A stretch of DNA of 64,000 bases from Agarophyton chilense. Taxonomy: Eukaryota > Rhodophyta > Florideophyceae > Gracilariales > Gracilariaceae. The position numbers were made by a program, and so were the translations under genes. Position 1 is the first letter of the stretch; every line of letters starts with the position of its first letter. Location of the stretch: assembly GCA_030374765.1 (NCBI GenBank), contig JARGXX010000071.1, positions 806,001 through 870,000 on the forward strand, written 5' to 3'. The notes under the pieces were generated by a model. That model saw only the letters and a list, made by a program, of their open reading frames with translations. It was not told the origin of the DNA and did no database searches. Of this stretch, positions 32,760 to 42,572 are shown piece by piece.

Positions 32760-35700
32760 TTGGACAATAAGATCTTGCTGCAGGCAGCCGCAGAGCGTCT
32801 AGATGGAGTGGCGGACATGCCGTCGCTGCTGGAGGAACACGCGTGCAAGCAGAACGAGCTTGCCATGCGCAATGCCGTGCGCGTTAACGACGAGGACCCG
32901 CCGAGTCTGATCGCGGCACTCTGGGATGATGGAATTTTTCACTCCGAAGGGGGAGCTGAAAAGGATTGCCTGGAGGAGACTGACGTTTATGTCGACCTCG
33001 GCGAGGATGACCCTGACGAGCTTACAGAGGCTTTGCATGCCGGCGTGGTCGCCGCCCAAGAAGCTGGCTTGAGCGAGGCTGGGGCGCAGAGGCTTGCCGA
33101 CCTACACGAAAGGTATCGGCAGGTTTTCGACTTAGGCTGGGCAAATCCCCCCCAGCCAATGTCAGACTTTTAAGGGTTGCAACCCTGCCAGGGAAAAAGC
33201 CCGTCATGGTGAAGGCGCGGCGGTATCCCGCTGCGCAGAGGGCGTACCTTAAACGGTACGTGGACCAGTTGGTCAAGATGGAATTTTTTTGTTCCAAACC
33301 CCGATGCCGAATGGCAAGCCGCACGGCTCCTAGTACCGAAGCTGGGATCGCGGGCGCAGTTCCGCATGGCCATCGACCTCCGGCCGGTCAATGCTGCTAC
33401 GGTCAAGCAAGCTTGGCCCATGCCGCACGTCGAGTCAGAACTATATGACTTTGCTGGAAGTAAGTGCTTCGCGGTGTTGGACTTCGTTAGCGGCCACTGG
33501 CAACTCCCGCTCCACCCCGACAGCTTTGGGAAGTGTGGGGTGGTAACCCCGCAGGGTACTTACACCTCTACGAGGACTCTGCCTGGGCTAACTAACGCTA
33601 CGGCTCACTTCCACAGCACGATCGAGCCTTTATTTTCTGAGCTATGGAGCAAGCTTAAGGCTTGGTTGGACGATTTTATCCTCCATACCAAGGAGGAGGG
33701 AGAGCTACTTGATGGATTAGAAACTTCCTTTGGCATATGCGAGGAGGTTGGGCTATACCTCTCCGCTAAGAAGTGCAAATTCCTCGAACGCTCCATCAAG
33801 TGGTGTGGCAGAATAGTCAGCGGTGAAAGGTACAAGATGGACCCCGCCAAGGTGGAGAGGCTCCGAAACATGCACTCTCCCATAACGGCCGGGGAGTTGT
33901 GCTCATTTGTGCACTGTTGCCGTTGGATGCAGAACGCAATACCAGACTTTGCGCGCAATGTCGCCCCGCTAACGGCCGTGCTCGAGAGGGCTTATAAGCT
34001 AAAGAGCCGAAAGACTAAGAGGTCTATCAAGGATATGCCGTTGCGCAGTTTGGCTTGGGGCGCTGAGCACGAACAGGCCTTTCAAGCCTTGCAAGACAAT
34101 CTTCGCAACGCGGTTGAGCTGGCATATTCGAAAGAAGGGTACATTCTATACGTCTACACTGATGCGTCGGAATATTTCTGGTCCGGCGTGGTGACACAGA
34201 CCAAGCTAGACCAGCTCGCTCTACCAATCGAGGAGCAACGCCATGAGCCCCTCGCTTTCCTCGGCGCCGAGTTCAAGAAGGCCGAGCGGAATTGGAGTAT
34301 GTTCGAGAAGGAAGGGTTTGCTATTATGCAAGTGTTCGACAAAATGGACTACTTCTTCTTCGACGAGCAACTAGCGCACGTCCACACAGACCACTGCAAT
34401 ATCCTCTTCGTCTTTGCCCCGCTCGCTTTCGAGCCGGCACTCGGCCGCCATATTGTGAGTAAGGTGCAACGCTGGGCATTATTTTTATCTCGGTTTGACT
34501 ACATACTTGAGCACATCGAGGGCGACAAGAACGTCTGCGCAGATATGCTCACAAGATGGTGCAAAGGTTACCGCGTTGAGCAGCATCACCCAATGCGCAC
34601 TATCTGCTCTCTATTAGAGACTACAGCACAAATGATGCCAGCTGCTGATGATATAGAATGGCCAAGTATATCCTCGCTTCGTGACGCGCAGGAAAGATCA
34701 AGCTCACCGAAAGCTGGACTGGCACTCGATCCGAATGATCGGCTCTGAAAGAAAGGGAGTCGCATCTGGGTGCATGAGGATGATGCGGAGCTACAGCTCC
34801 GAGTGCTGATAGTGTCACATGGTGGCACGATGGGCCACCGGGGCCAGGACGGGACCGAAAGCACAATACGCGAGAGTTTCTACTGGTCGACGCTCAAGCA
34901 GGATGTCGCCACTTTTGTGCGTCGCTGCTACCACTGTTTGGTGACACGCACGGGTGAGGTCATACCTCGCCCACTAGGGCAGGCGCTGCACGGGTCCAGG
35001 GTGAATGAGGTCCTTCATGTGGATTTTCTTTACATGGGCTCAAGTAATGCAAAGATGAAGTATCTACTGCTGATGCGCGATGATCTCTCTGGGTACGTAT
35101 GGCTCTGGCCCGCTGAGGCCGCTACTAGCCTGGTAGCCGCTGAGGCTTTAACTATGTGGATAGCTTCGTTTGGGGGGTTCGAGTGGCTCGTGAGCGACCA
35201 GGGCACACACTTTAAGAACCAACTCCTGCACGACCTGACGGCTGAGCTTAAGGTGAAACATAATTTTGCGACCGCCTACTCGCCCTGGGCTAATGGGACA
35301 GTAGAGCGTGTCTGCCGGGAGGTGCTCCGCACGTGCCACGCACTACTGGCTGAATGGAAAATGTCCCCGCGCGAGTGGCCGGCGGTGTCTGAATGCATAC
35401 AAAGCGTTCTTAATCACGCACCGTCGCGCCAGATCGGCGCTCGGGACGCTGAGGAGCCGCGCATCTACCGCACGCCGCTGGAGGTCTTTACAGGACATCG
35501 ACCTATCAGGCCTTTGCTGCGCGCGCTTCCGGTCGAGCACTATAGGACAGCTACGCTGGCATCTGAGGTTGAAGCGCAGAAGCTGCTGAACATCAACGAT
35601 CTACAGGGCGCCCTGCGGGATGTGCACCGCAACGTTTCTGGAAGGGTTGGCGTTGCGCGACCAAAGTGCATTGATCGCCATAATAGGCTCACCCAGATTG

Positions 35701-36170
35701 CAGCTCAATCATTCAGTGTTGGCGACTTTGTGCTCGTACGAAGAGCACAGAAGAAGGGACACAAGCTGCAGTTCCTGTGGAAGGGATCGCGCAGGGTAGT
35801 GACGACAAAGTCACCCTGGGTGTACGAGGTGGAAGACCTCGTACGCAATAAGCGTGAAACAATTCACACGCGTCGGCTGTTGCTCTACCGCGAGGACATG
35901 CTGGGAAAGGAATTGGAACCGGCGCTGATATCTACAGCTACCTATTCTGAAACGGTGATCGAAAGTGCTCGCGAGATACGAGACATTCGCGAGCGCGAGG
36001 GCGCGCTTGAGCTCAATATTGAGTGGGAGGGTTTACCAGATGAGATCGATCGGACTTGGGAACCTCTCGTTAGCGCCTCTACCGATCTTCCTGGCATGCT
36101 TGAGGACTTTCTGGCGACATCGGGGAAGCGGGATCTCAAGCAGACGGCAATCCGACCTTGCTCATTCTGA
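32760..36170 (+). other. Element C pol region
   Basis: RT motifs (FRMAIDLRPVNAAT, AVLDFVSGHWQLPL, LTNATAHFHSTIE, and LDDF at the catalytic site) lie at about 33360-33680. RNase H begins at YVYTDASEYFWSG (about 34150). Integrase (about 34790-35900) has an HHCC zinc region, a core with HVDFLYMG and SDQGTHFKN, and the glutamate in NGTVERV. A chromodomain ends it (NIEWEGLPDEIDRTWEPL, about 36015-36070). RT, RNase H, integrase order fits Ty3/Gypsy. The region is broken, with about three or four breaks. Confidence 0.82.
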
Positions 36171-36217
36171 TGCTCCCGAAGACTTGCCTATTGCAAGCTT
36201 CAGGTGCTTGGGGGCGC

Positions 36218-36608
36218 TGTTGTGCCTGACTGTCTTTGGCACGAATCGCCAAGCCGGATTTCAAACGGTCAGAATCAAATCTGTATCGAGATGGTGTTCC
36301 CGTTGGGAAAGGTCGTGAACAAAGCGACACTATCTTGGCTCACAAAAAACGAGTCGACCCCCGTTAACTCTGTCGCCTAGTGATCTGTCGAGAGGACGGT
36401 GAGGGGACGCAGATAGACGGTAGGTCAATTTTATTAAAGGCAACATACTCATTCGAAGAAACGGACTGACGTACTGCAACTTGCCATCTGACTCTCTTCT
36501 CCAGCTGACGTAATTCTCGCACGCACGCGAGCATCAACGTTTTTCCTTTTCGCATCGGGATCGACCCGACGCACGCCAGCAAGCGCACCTAACTCACGAG
36601 GCGGCACA
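36218..36608 (+). repeat. Family C LTR at the right edge of the block
   Basis: 391 bp, TGTTGTGCC...GGCGGCACA, in the position of the element C 3' LTR. The right flank reads CATCG and does not match the left flank of the 5' LTR (TGGTT). It carries several bases not shared by the other two C LTRs. Confidence 0.88.
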
Positions 36609-37104
36609 CATCGAATACCTTATAAGTAGAACGGAGCTGCGGTAGAACGGTCAAGATACGGGCTAACAAACCATCATGCAGTATCGATATCTCTAACCAA
36701 AGGACTCATAGCCATCACAACATAGAAGCGATAGGATCCACCGCAGCATTCGATACCCCCAAGTAGAGGACCAGATTTAGGCAACGATACCAGAACACAC
36801 AGACACAGTTCATACTTACGCCAAGATATATATCTAGCTGTACAAGGAGGTTCGCTAGTGTTACGCTAGCCTCCTGAGAACCGAAGACCAATCCCATACT
36901 ACACGCCAAAAGACGTCCTACTATCAGGGAAACTACCGGGAATGAAACTTTTTTATGCGGCGTGCTGAATAGTAGGCGCAAAGCAAGAGAAAACGGGACG
37001 AAGAACCTCTGTCTGAAGTCTCGATCTTTTCTCTCCCCTTGTTCTATTTTATTCCACAAACTCTTGCCTCTTGCCCGGTGCCTAATTCAGAGCGGATAGC
37101 GCTT

Positions 37105-37142
37105 TCCACTGTTCTTCCACTGTTCTTCCACTGTTCTTCCAC
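37105..37142. repeat. Tandem repeat, 11-bp unit TTCTTCCACTG
   Basis: About 3.5 copies in non-coding sequence. Confidence 0.8.
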
Positions 37143-38318
37143 AACGTGCTGCTGTTGAATTTCATGGCGTTCCTTTGGGCAATATCGCGCTACATTGCAG
37201 GGTAAAACATCTCTCACAGTTATGAGAACCTGTTTCAAGGCCGGTTGATTAAATACAGAGACAGTTCACAAATTCCCAAGGTACTCTGAAGATATTGAAG
37301 GCGCCTTTCTTGGTAAGACTTTAATCAAGAATACCATTTTATTTCGAGCTAAGTACCCAGAAGGGGAAGAGGTCAAATCGGAAATGTCTGGCCTCTCGTA
37401 GACAAGCACAAAAGGCTCAATGATTGCATACTTACCTCTTTACTGTGCGCTCTTGCCTCTCATCCTGGGGCGGCAGCAGACCTACAGTATGTCTCTACAG
37501 TCAGTTCTCGTTCTTTGAGAAGGCCATTTTTTTGTCCTCTCTAGAAACCACAGTTGCATACTCGTTTCCATCATCCCCCCTACCTGTTCCCTTGCTTGAT
37601 GTGGAGTGGCGGAGACAGGCACAACGCGAGAAGGCTTGTAGCTTGTGCCCAATGTTAATGATATTGTTAGAAAACTCCCAAAGAGAATGCCAATATTATT
37701 AGAAAAGGTATTATTTCTTTGAGGGATAATGCTCCAAATTCGGCCAGAATTGAAAGGAATGCGCATGTAAAAGAGAGATAAATAAGCATACCTCAGCCCG
37801 ATAAAACAAATGTACATATGATCTTTATAGCAGGGCCTTTCCAGCTTTTGCCATTGTTTTAAACTACTGGATTTCACAAAAAGCTGCTTCAGGTGTCCTT
37901 TCTGCATGGTCTTTGGTTTCAGAGTATCCGAATGCTTTCCAGAATAAGTTAGAAGTAAATAACGTCTTCATTGCTAGCTAGTAGCGGAGCTTTTCAGCAG
38001 TTGTTTTCCACGTCGAAGCCAGAGAACAACGTAAATTCTTTTTAAAATGCGATTTTATACCTACAATCCCTTGCAAGTATCTCGCAGCACCGAAACGGAT
38101 GATCACCATAACTTCTTCATTAGATTCGGTATCATCGTCTTTAGAGCATGGCGTTCTACGACCAGCCGAAAAGTTCAAAAGTGTTTTAAGACATAAACAC
38201 ATCAAAAACACAAGCCCTCAATGTTTTATATGCTTCACGCATTTGCTACTTCCTCCGTTCGCTGTGGATCATAATTTTTTATTTCAAATCTGGAGAACTC
38301 TCCGGGACGATTTCTCCT

Positions 38319-38690
38319 TCAGAACGGACTAAGAACTTGCTGGATTTGTGTCGCATTTTCTTTTGTAAAACGTGAATGTTGAAGACGAATAAAACCTCCG
38401 ATATCTTTTTTGTCAATCCGCGGGAAACACTGAGGAAGAATTTCTCTGATTTTGTTTTTCGAAGATGGCAGAAGTTTCCCCTCTATTATCACGGTGCTAC
38501 GTTCAATCTCAACGAAAGGAACAGCAAAGCTGTTTGAAAAGATATTGAGCCATCGTCTCTGAACAGTTTCCGACAATATAAACAAAAGATCTTCTTCTTT
38601 TTTAATATAGACGCTGTCTTCTAATTCCAGGCCCAACAGAGATCTACGTTCTACAAATATTTCATTGGATGGTGTCGCAAACAGCGGTGA
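38319..38690 (-). pseudogene. Coding-like open stretch without a start codon, host exon or relic
   Basis: About 124 codons remain open, with a balanced, protein-like composition (VEIERSTVIIEGKLLPS, RIDKKDIGGFIRLQ) but no ATG. On the minus strand it is preceded by TAGCAG, which could be a 3' splice site, so it may be the last exon of a gene or a decayed copy. I recognise no family and find no convincing upstream exon. Confidence 0.3.
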
Positions 38691-39536
38691 CTGCTATACA
38701 GAAGGAGTACGTTTCTTAGCCTTACCCGAGCTCAAATAGATTCTTAGAAACCCTCAAAACCTCATACTGTTTGTAAGAAAGAATCGATGGTGGTCAACTA
38801 TCTATATTTGGATTAGGGCCATCCAAAACGAGAAATAATAGTAATCTGATAGAGCGGACTGATAGAAAAGCTGCGGATGTCCGCACAATGCACAAGCTGT
38901 TTAAGAAAATGCGTGGGAGTAAAAGTCCTTGTGCCAGGCTCCACGTCCACAGTTTTTCCAACATTTAAAAGTGGAATTTCCCGAAAAGATCCTTACTTGC
39001 TCAATAATCTCGCGAAGAACAACAGCCGCCGACGTCTTCAAAAAGTTGGCTCTAGAAATCAGGGGTCATGGGATGGACTTCCTTTATAGTCCTGGTGGTG
39101 TTGGTGCTTCAAACAGAAGACTGGTAAATGGATAGTACTTATCTACTGTACTACGTTTGTGTCTCTTCAAGCTTCCAAAATAATCTCTTGAATTCACAGG
39201 ATTGAGGAGCGAATTGACTATCGATAGTTTCCAGAATTGAAAGTTCTTTGTATTAATTGGAGATGCCTATGAAATTGAAGGGCTAGTACAACGGTAGAAA
39301 GGCCCGTTTGTTGGAATGATTCCTCCATGGCACGGCACATTTACCGTCAACCAGGTATTGGACAATTCTGTCCTCGGTTTTGATCGATCCCACCGCTATA
39401 GACTTCTCCAGCACTGACTGCGACCTCGCACTACAGCCTTCACTTTGCTCAACATTCAGAATCCTTGTTGTAAATGCTCTGCTTTTAATCCTTCGCTCTT
39501 TCGAATCTAACTATTCAATTGCCGGTGCACCCGACA

Positions 39537-41978
39537 ATGTACAAACTCAGAGCAGAGCTTCGTATTCATAGTGCAGACGTCAGAGACGTCGCCACATCTT
39601 CCGCTGGCTTGATTGCCACTGCCAGCAGAGATTATTCCGTCGCGCTATGGAATTTGGAAGAACTCGCACCACAAAAAGTCCTAAAAGGTCATACCCATTT
39701 TGTAAACTCCATTGCGTTTGTGGGCGTCAATCGCTTGGTTAGTGCCTCGGCAGACAAGACTTTGCGGGTATGGAACACTGAAACAGGAGAATGCATTCAT
39801 GTTTTACAGGGACATTCTGCTTCTGTTTGTTCCGTTACCTCAGTGGCAGAACCAAGCACCGTTGTTTCGGCATCATGGGACATGACAGCTCGGGTGTGGA
39901 GTGTTGATTCTGGAGAATGCATGCGAGTGTTGAGGGGTCATGAGGCAGCCGTTTGGGCAGCCACTCAAACTCCTCGGGGTACTTTTGTCACCGTTGGCGC
40001 TGATAAGACTGTGAGATTGTGGCCGGGTCAGACGAAGAGCGAAACAGGCGTTCTGTTGCAAATGGCTCACTCTGATGTCGTGAGAGATATCGTAACAGGC
40101 CCTAACGCGGGTTTCGTTACTGTCGCTAATGATTCTGCGCTTGTTTATTGGCGAGAGACGCACGATTCCTATCTTCCGCTGAAAAAGATATCCAATCTTC
40201 ATAACGGCAGCTATTGTTACTCAGTTGACAGTTTTGCCGATGGGCTTGGAAAATGGCTGTTTGCAACCGGAGGTGAGGATAATGCCGTGAGGGTCTCGGA
40301 ATGCGATGAGAGCTCCATGCATGAAATTACTCCAAAGCAAACCATAATGCATCCTGGCACCGTATGGTCGGTTTGTTTTTGCCCGAATGGAGATGTTGTT
40401 TCAGCTTGTAGTGATGGCGTCGCTCGTGTCTTTACGACTGAAAAAGCCAAAATCGCCGATCAAGACGTTCTAGCCTCTTTTGAGAAGGCCGTATCAGAAA
40501 GACAAATCAATACAAAGGTTATTGGAGGGGTTGATGTTAACAAACTCCCATCCATGGAAGCTGCTCTTGCCGTTCCTGGAAAAAAAGATGGAGAGAATAA
40601 AATCGTCAAAACTACAAACGGAGGTGCAGAAGTATACATGTGGTCAGCCGCAGATAAAAAGTGGACAAAAGTTGGTGATGTTGTAGACGAGCCCAATGGC
40701 GGCGGGGTAACTAGTGGCGGTGAAGTGAAGGGCAAGAAATATGACTTTGTTTTTGAAGTCGAGATTGGTGAAGGGGGAAAGAAAGAGAAGCTGGGTTTCA
40801 ACAAGGGGGAGAATCCGTATCTTGCTGCACAGAGGTTTATTGATGAAAACGAGATAAGCCAGGAGTTCTTAGACCAGATTGCACACTTCATTGAACAGCA
40901 AGTCCCCTCAGAAGCCTTGCAACCCACTGGTCCACAAGCTTCTGATCCTTTCACAGGGAAGTCAAGATACGTTCCAGGCGGCGCAAGCGCGTCAACCACG
41001 GCTAACAGCGATCCGTTTACAGGGGGGTCCAGATATATACCGGCTAACAATGGAATGAAAACTTCTGGAGCGAGCGATCCTTTGACAGGGAATTCACGCT
41101 ATGTACCGGGAGGATCCAGCATGGGGAACAGTGACATAAACAAACTACCACCGCCACGGAAGTTGATCCCCCACAAGAGCGGCATGGTACTATACAAGAA
41201 CATCGATCAAATTGAAAAGATTCAACAAAAGCTCAGCCTTTTCAACGCGGAGTTTGCGAAGGCCGGAACGGGACAGGAGCTGAACCAGGAGGAAGCAACC
41301 GTGTTTGGTTCGTCTTTAATGCCGAAATTGAAATCTAGGAAGGAGGTGGTCGTATTAGACAACACAGACTGTGCTGTGGTAGAAAAGCTGTTGAAATGGC
41401 CTACAAGTCACAGCTTTCCCGTTCTTGATGTCGCAAGAATCGCTATATCTGTGCCTTCTGGGGTCTCATATTTCTTTGGAAATCGGAATGGAGAGGTTCT
41501 TTCTGATGTACTCGCACATTTGTCATCGGAACAAGCCAACGGTGCGGTGTACATCATGGGATGTAGGTTTTTGTGCAATATGTTTGGAAATCGTGTGGCT
41601 GGTGCTGTCGCAAAGTCTGAGAGCTCTAAAATTCTTGAAGCGGCTGCAAATGCTGCGAAGAGCGGCAACAAGCGCGCTCGAGAGACTTTTGCTTCTCTTC
41701 TGGTCAATTACGCGGTAATGCTACATGACAGCGAAGCTCCTGCCCACGAACGCTCTCCAGTGATGCAACGCGCGCTAGGGATCATTGAACTAGGTGAAAA
41801 GCATGAAGAAGTGGTGTACAGGGTGATGATCGCAGTTGGGACTTTGATATGCGACGACATTGAGTCAGCTGCTATGGGAGTCGAAATGGGGGTTGCCAAT
41901 GCAGCCGCAGATGTAGCACCAATTTCTCCTCGTGTTCAGGAAGTAGCCCTGGAGATCGCCACCATCATCGCTCGCTGA
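39537..41978 (+). CDS. PLAA: PLAA/DOA1 (Ufd3) ubiquitin-binding Cdc48 cofactor
   Basis: The 813-residue protein has the full DOA1/PLAA order. A seven-bladed WD40 propeller covers about residues 5-300 (for example SADKTLRVWNTETGE and SWDMTARVWSVDSGE). A PFU ubiquitin-binding domain covers about 362-455. Three DPFTG-x-SRY-x-PG repeats (about 469, 490, 515) are followed by a C-terminal PUL domain (about 537-813). The family binds ubiquitin and Cdc48/p97 and acts in ubiquitin recycling, ER and mitochondrial degradation, and endosomal sorting. The ATG at 39537 gives MYKLRAELRIHSADVRDV, matching the family N-terminus; upstream codons offer only TTG. The gene is a single exon. It lies 594 bp upstream of kinesin-5 on the same strand. 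Confidence 0.93.
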   Translation: MYKLRAELRIHSADVRDVATSSAGLIATASRDYSVALWNLEELAPQKVLKGHTHFVNSIAFVGVNRLVSASADKTLRVWNTETGECIHVLQGHSASVCSVTSVAEPSTVVSASWDMTARVWSVDSGECMRVLRGHEAAVWAATQTPRGTFVTVGADKTVRLWPGQTKSETGVLLQMAHSDVVRDIVTGPNAGFVTVANDSALVYWRETHDSYLPLKKISNLHNGSYCYSVDSFADGLGKWLFATGGEDNAVRVSECDESSMHEITPKQTIMHPGTVWSVCFCPNGDVVSACSDGVARVFTTEKAKIADQDVLASFEKAVSERQINTKVIGGVDVNKLPSMEAALAVPGKKDGENKIVKTTNGGAEVYMWSAADKKWTKVGDVVDEPNGGGVTSGGEVKGKKYDFVFEVEIGEGGKKEKLGFNKGENPYLAAQRFIDENEISQEFLDQIAHFIEQQVPSEALQPTGPQASDPFTGKSRYVPGGASASTTANSDPFTGGSRYIPANNGMKTSGASDPLTGNSRYVPGGSSMGNSDINKLPPPRKLIPHKSGMVLYKNIDQIEKIQQKLSLFNAEFAKAGTGQELNQEEATVFGSSLMPKLKSRKEVVVLDNTDCAVVEKLLKWPTSHSFPVLDVARIAISVPSGVSYFFGNRNGEVLSDVLAHLSSEQANGAVYIMGCRFLCNMFGNRVAGAVAKSESSKILEAAANAAKSGNKRARETFASLLVNYAVMLHDSEAPAHERSPVMQRALGIIELGEKHEEVVYRVMIAVGTLICDDIESAAMGVEMGVANAAADVAPISPRVQEVALEIATIIAR

Positions 41979-42572
41979 GCACAAGTTAGTCAAACTTGCG
42001 ATGAATTATCACATTGCCATTCGTAGTATGCGAGTGATTCTAAGACTTGCGCACTTGCCAAGACGGGTTGGATTGGAATCGCCAGCGAATGGGTCTCCTA
42101 AAAGGCCACGGGAAGAAGCGAATCTCTTCTGGCTTTACTCGTTAACCTCTGGCAAACTCTTGTAGTCGACATCTTACTTCACGACTTCCATGGCCCTATC
42201 TTTCTGCATGCGTAAGCAATCGAAGCATGCTTCGTTGACATGCAGTTGTGGTGTCCGGCACATGCACATTTCCTTTCGATGATGCATGAACTAGCGGTGG
42301 TTCAAATCCGCTAATTTGGTCGTTTAAAATTTTAAATTTGGCGGGAATTGAAACCAATGCTATGAGGGCTTAGGCTGCATGTGGACGTTTCAAGTAAAAA
42401 CCCGCTTCCAATCCTCGCACTTCGTGCCACGACTACTTCGGTCCCCTTGCGCTCAAACTGTTCGATTGTCGACATAGGTCTTACCGCGTAACGTCAGCGT
42501 GAAGCTGATTCGTCTCCCTATTACGAAGTCAAACCGTTCCGAGCTTCAGAGCTTGGGGTTTCTTGCGCTCTC
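41979..42572 (+). promoter_or_regulatory. Region between PLAA and kinesin-5, promoter with E2F-like site
   Basis: 594 bp with no gene. TTTGGCGGGAA at 42337-42347 fits the E2F consensus TTTSSCGC/GGCGGGAA and lies 226 bp before the kinesin-5 ATG, next to an AT-rich stretch (TTTAAAATTTTAAA). Function is inferred from the match alone. Confidence 0.45.

Larger units (their letters stand above)
5637..36608 (+). mobile_element. Element C: Ty3/Gypsy LTR retrotransposon (host of the nested block)
   Basis: A Gypsy-type element of about 5.6 kb once inserted DNA is discounted. It has 391-bp LTRs beginning TGTTGTGCC and ending GGCGGCACA. Parts in order are gag with aspartic protease, reverse transcriptase, RNase H, integrase and a C-terminal chromodomain, all on the plus strand. 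That order (RT before integrase) defines Ty3/Gypsy. Its 5' LTR is split by about 25.3 kb of later insertions with duplication TTCTC (5915-5919 and 31256-31260). The two LTRs differ at roughly 5% of positions by eye, so this is the oldest layer. It is broken: pol has about three or four breaks besides the insertion. Confidence 0.9.
36609..39536. other. Intergenic region with possible relic coding pieces
   Basis: About 2.9 kb between the retrotransposon block and the PLAA gene. It has an 11-bp tandem repeat near 37105-37142 and several short open stretches. The best is at 38319-38690 (minus), listed separately. Another at about 38930-39090 (plus) reads like a ubiquitin-fold (RA/FERM-F1-like) piece (EFPEKILTC, TTAADVFKKLALEI) but is too short to assign. 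The last 200 bp are the likely PLAA promoter and leader. Confidence 0.4.

Noticed and set aside
42290-42320. tRNA gene suggested by GGTTCAAATCC
   Set aside because: A T-arm-like hairpin can be drawn, but no matching acceptor stem, D-arm or anticodon arm lies at the right distance upstream.
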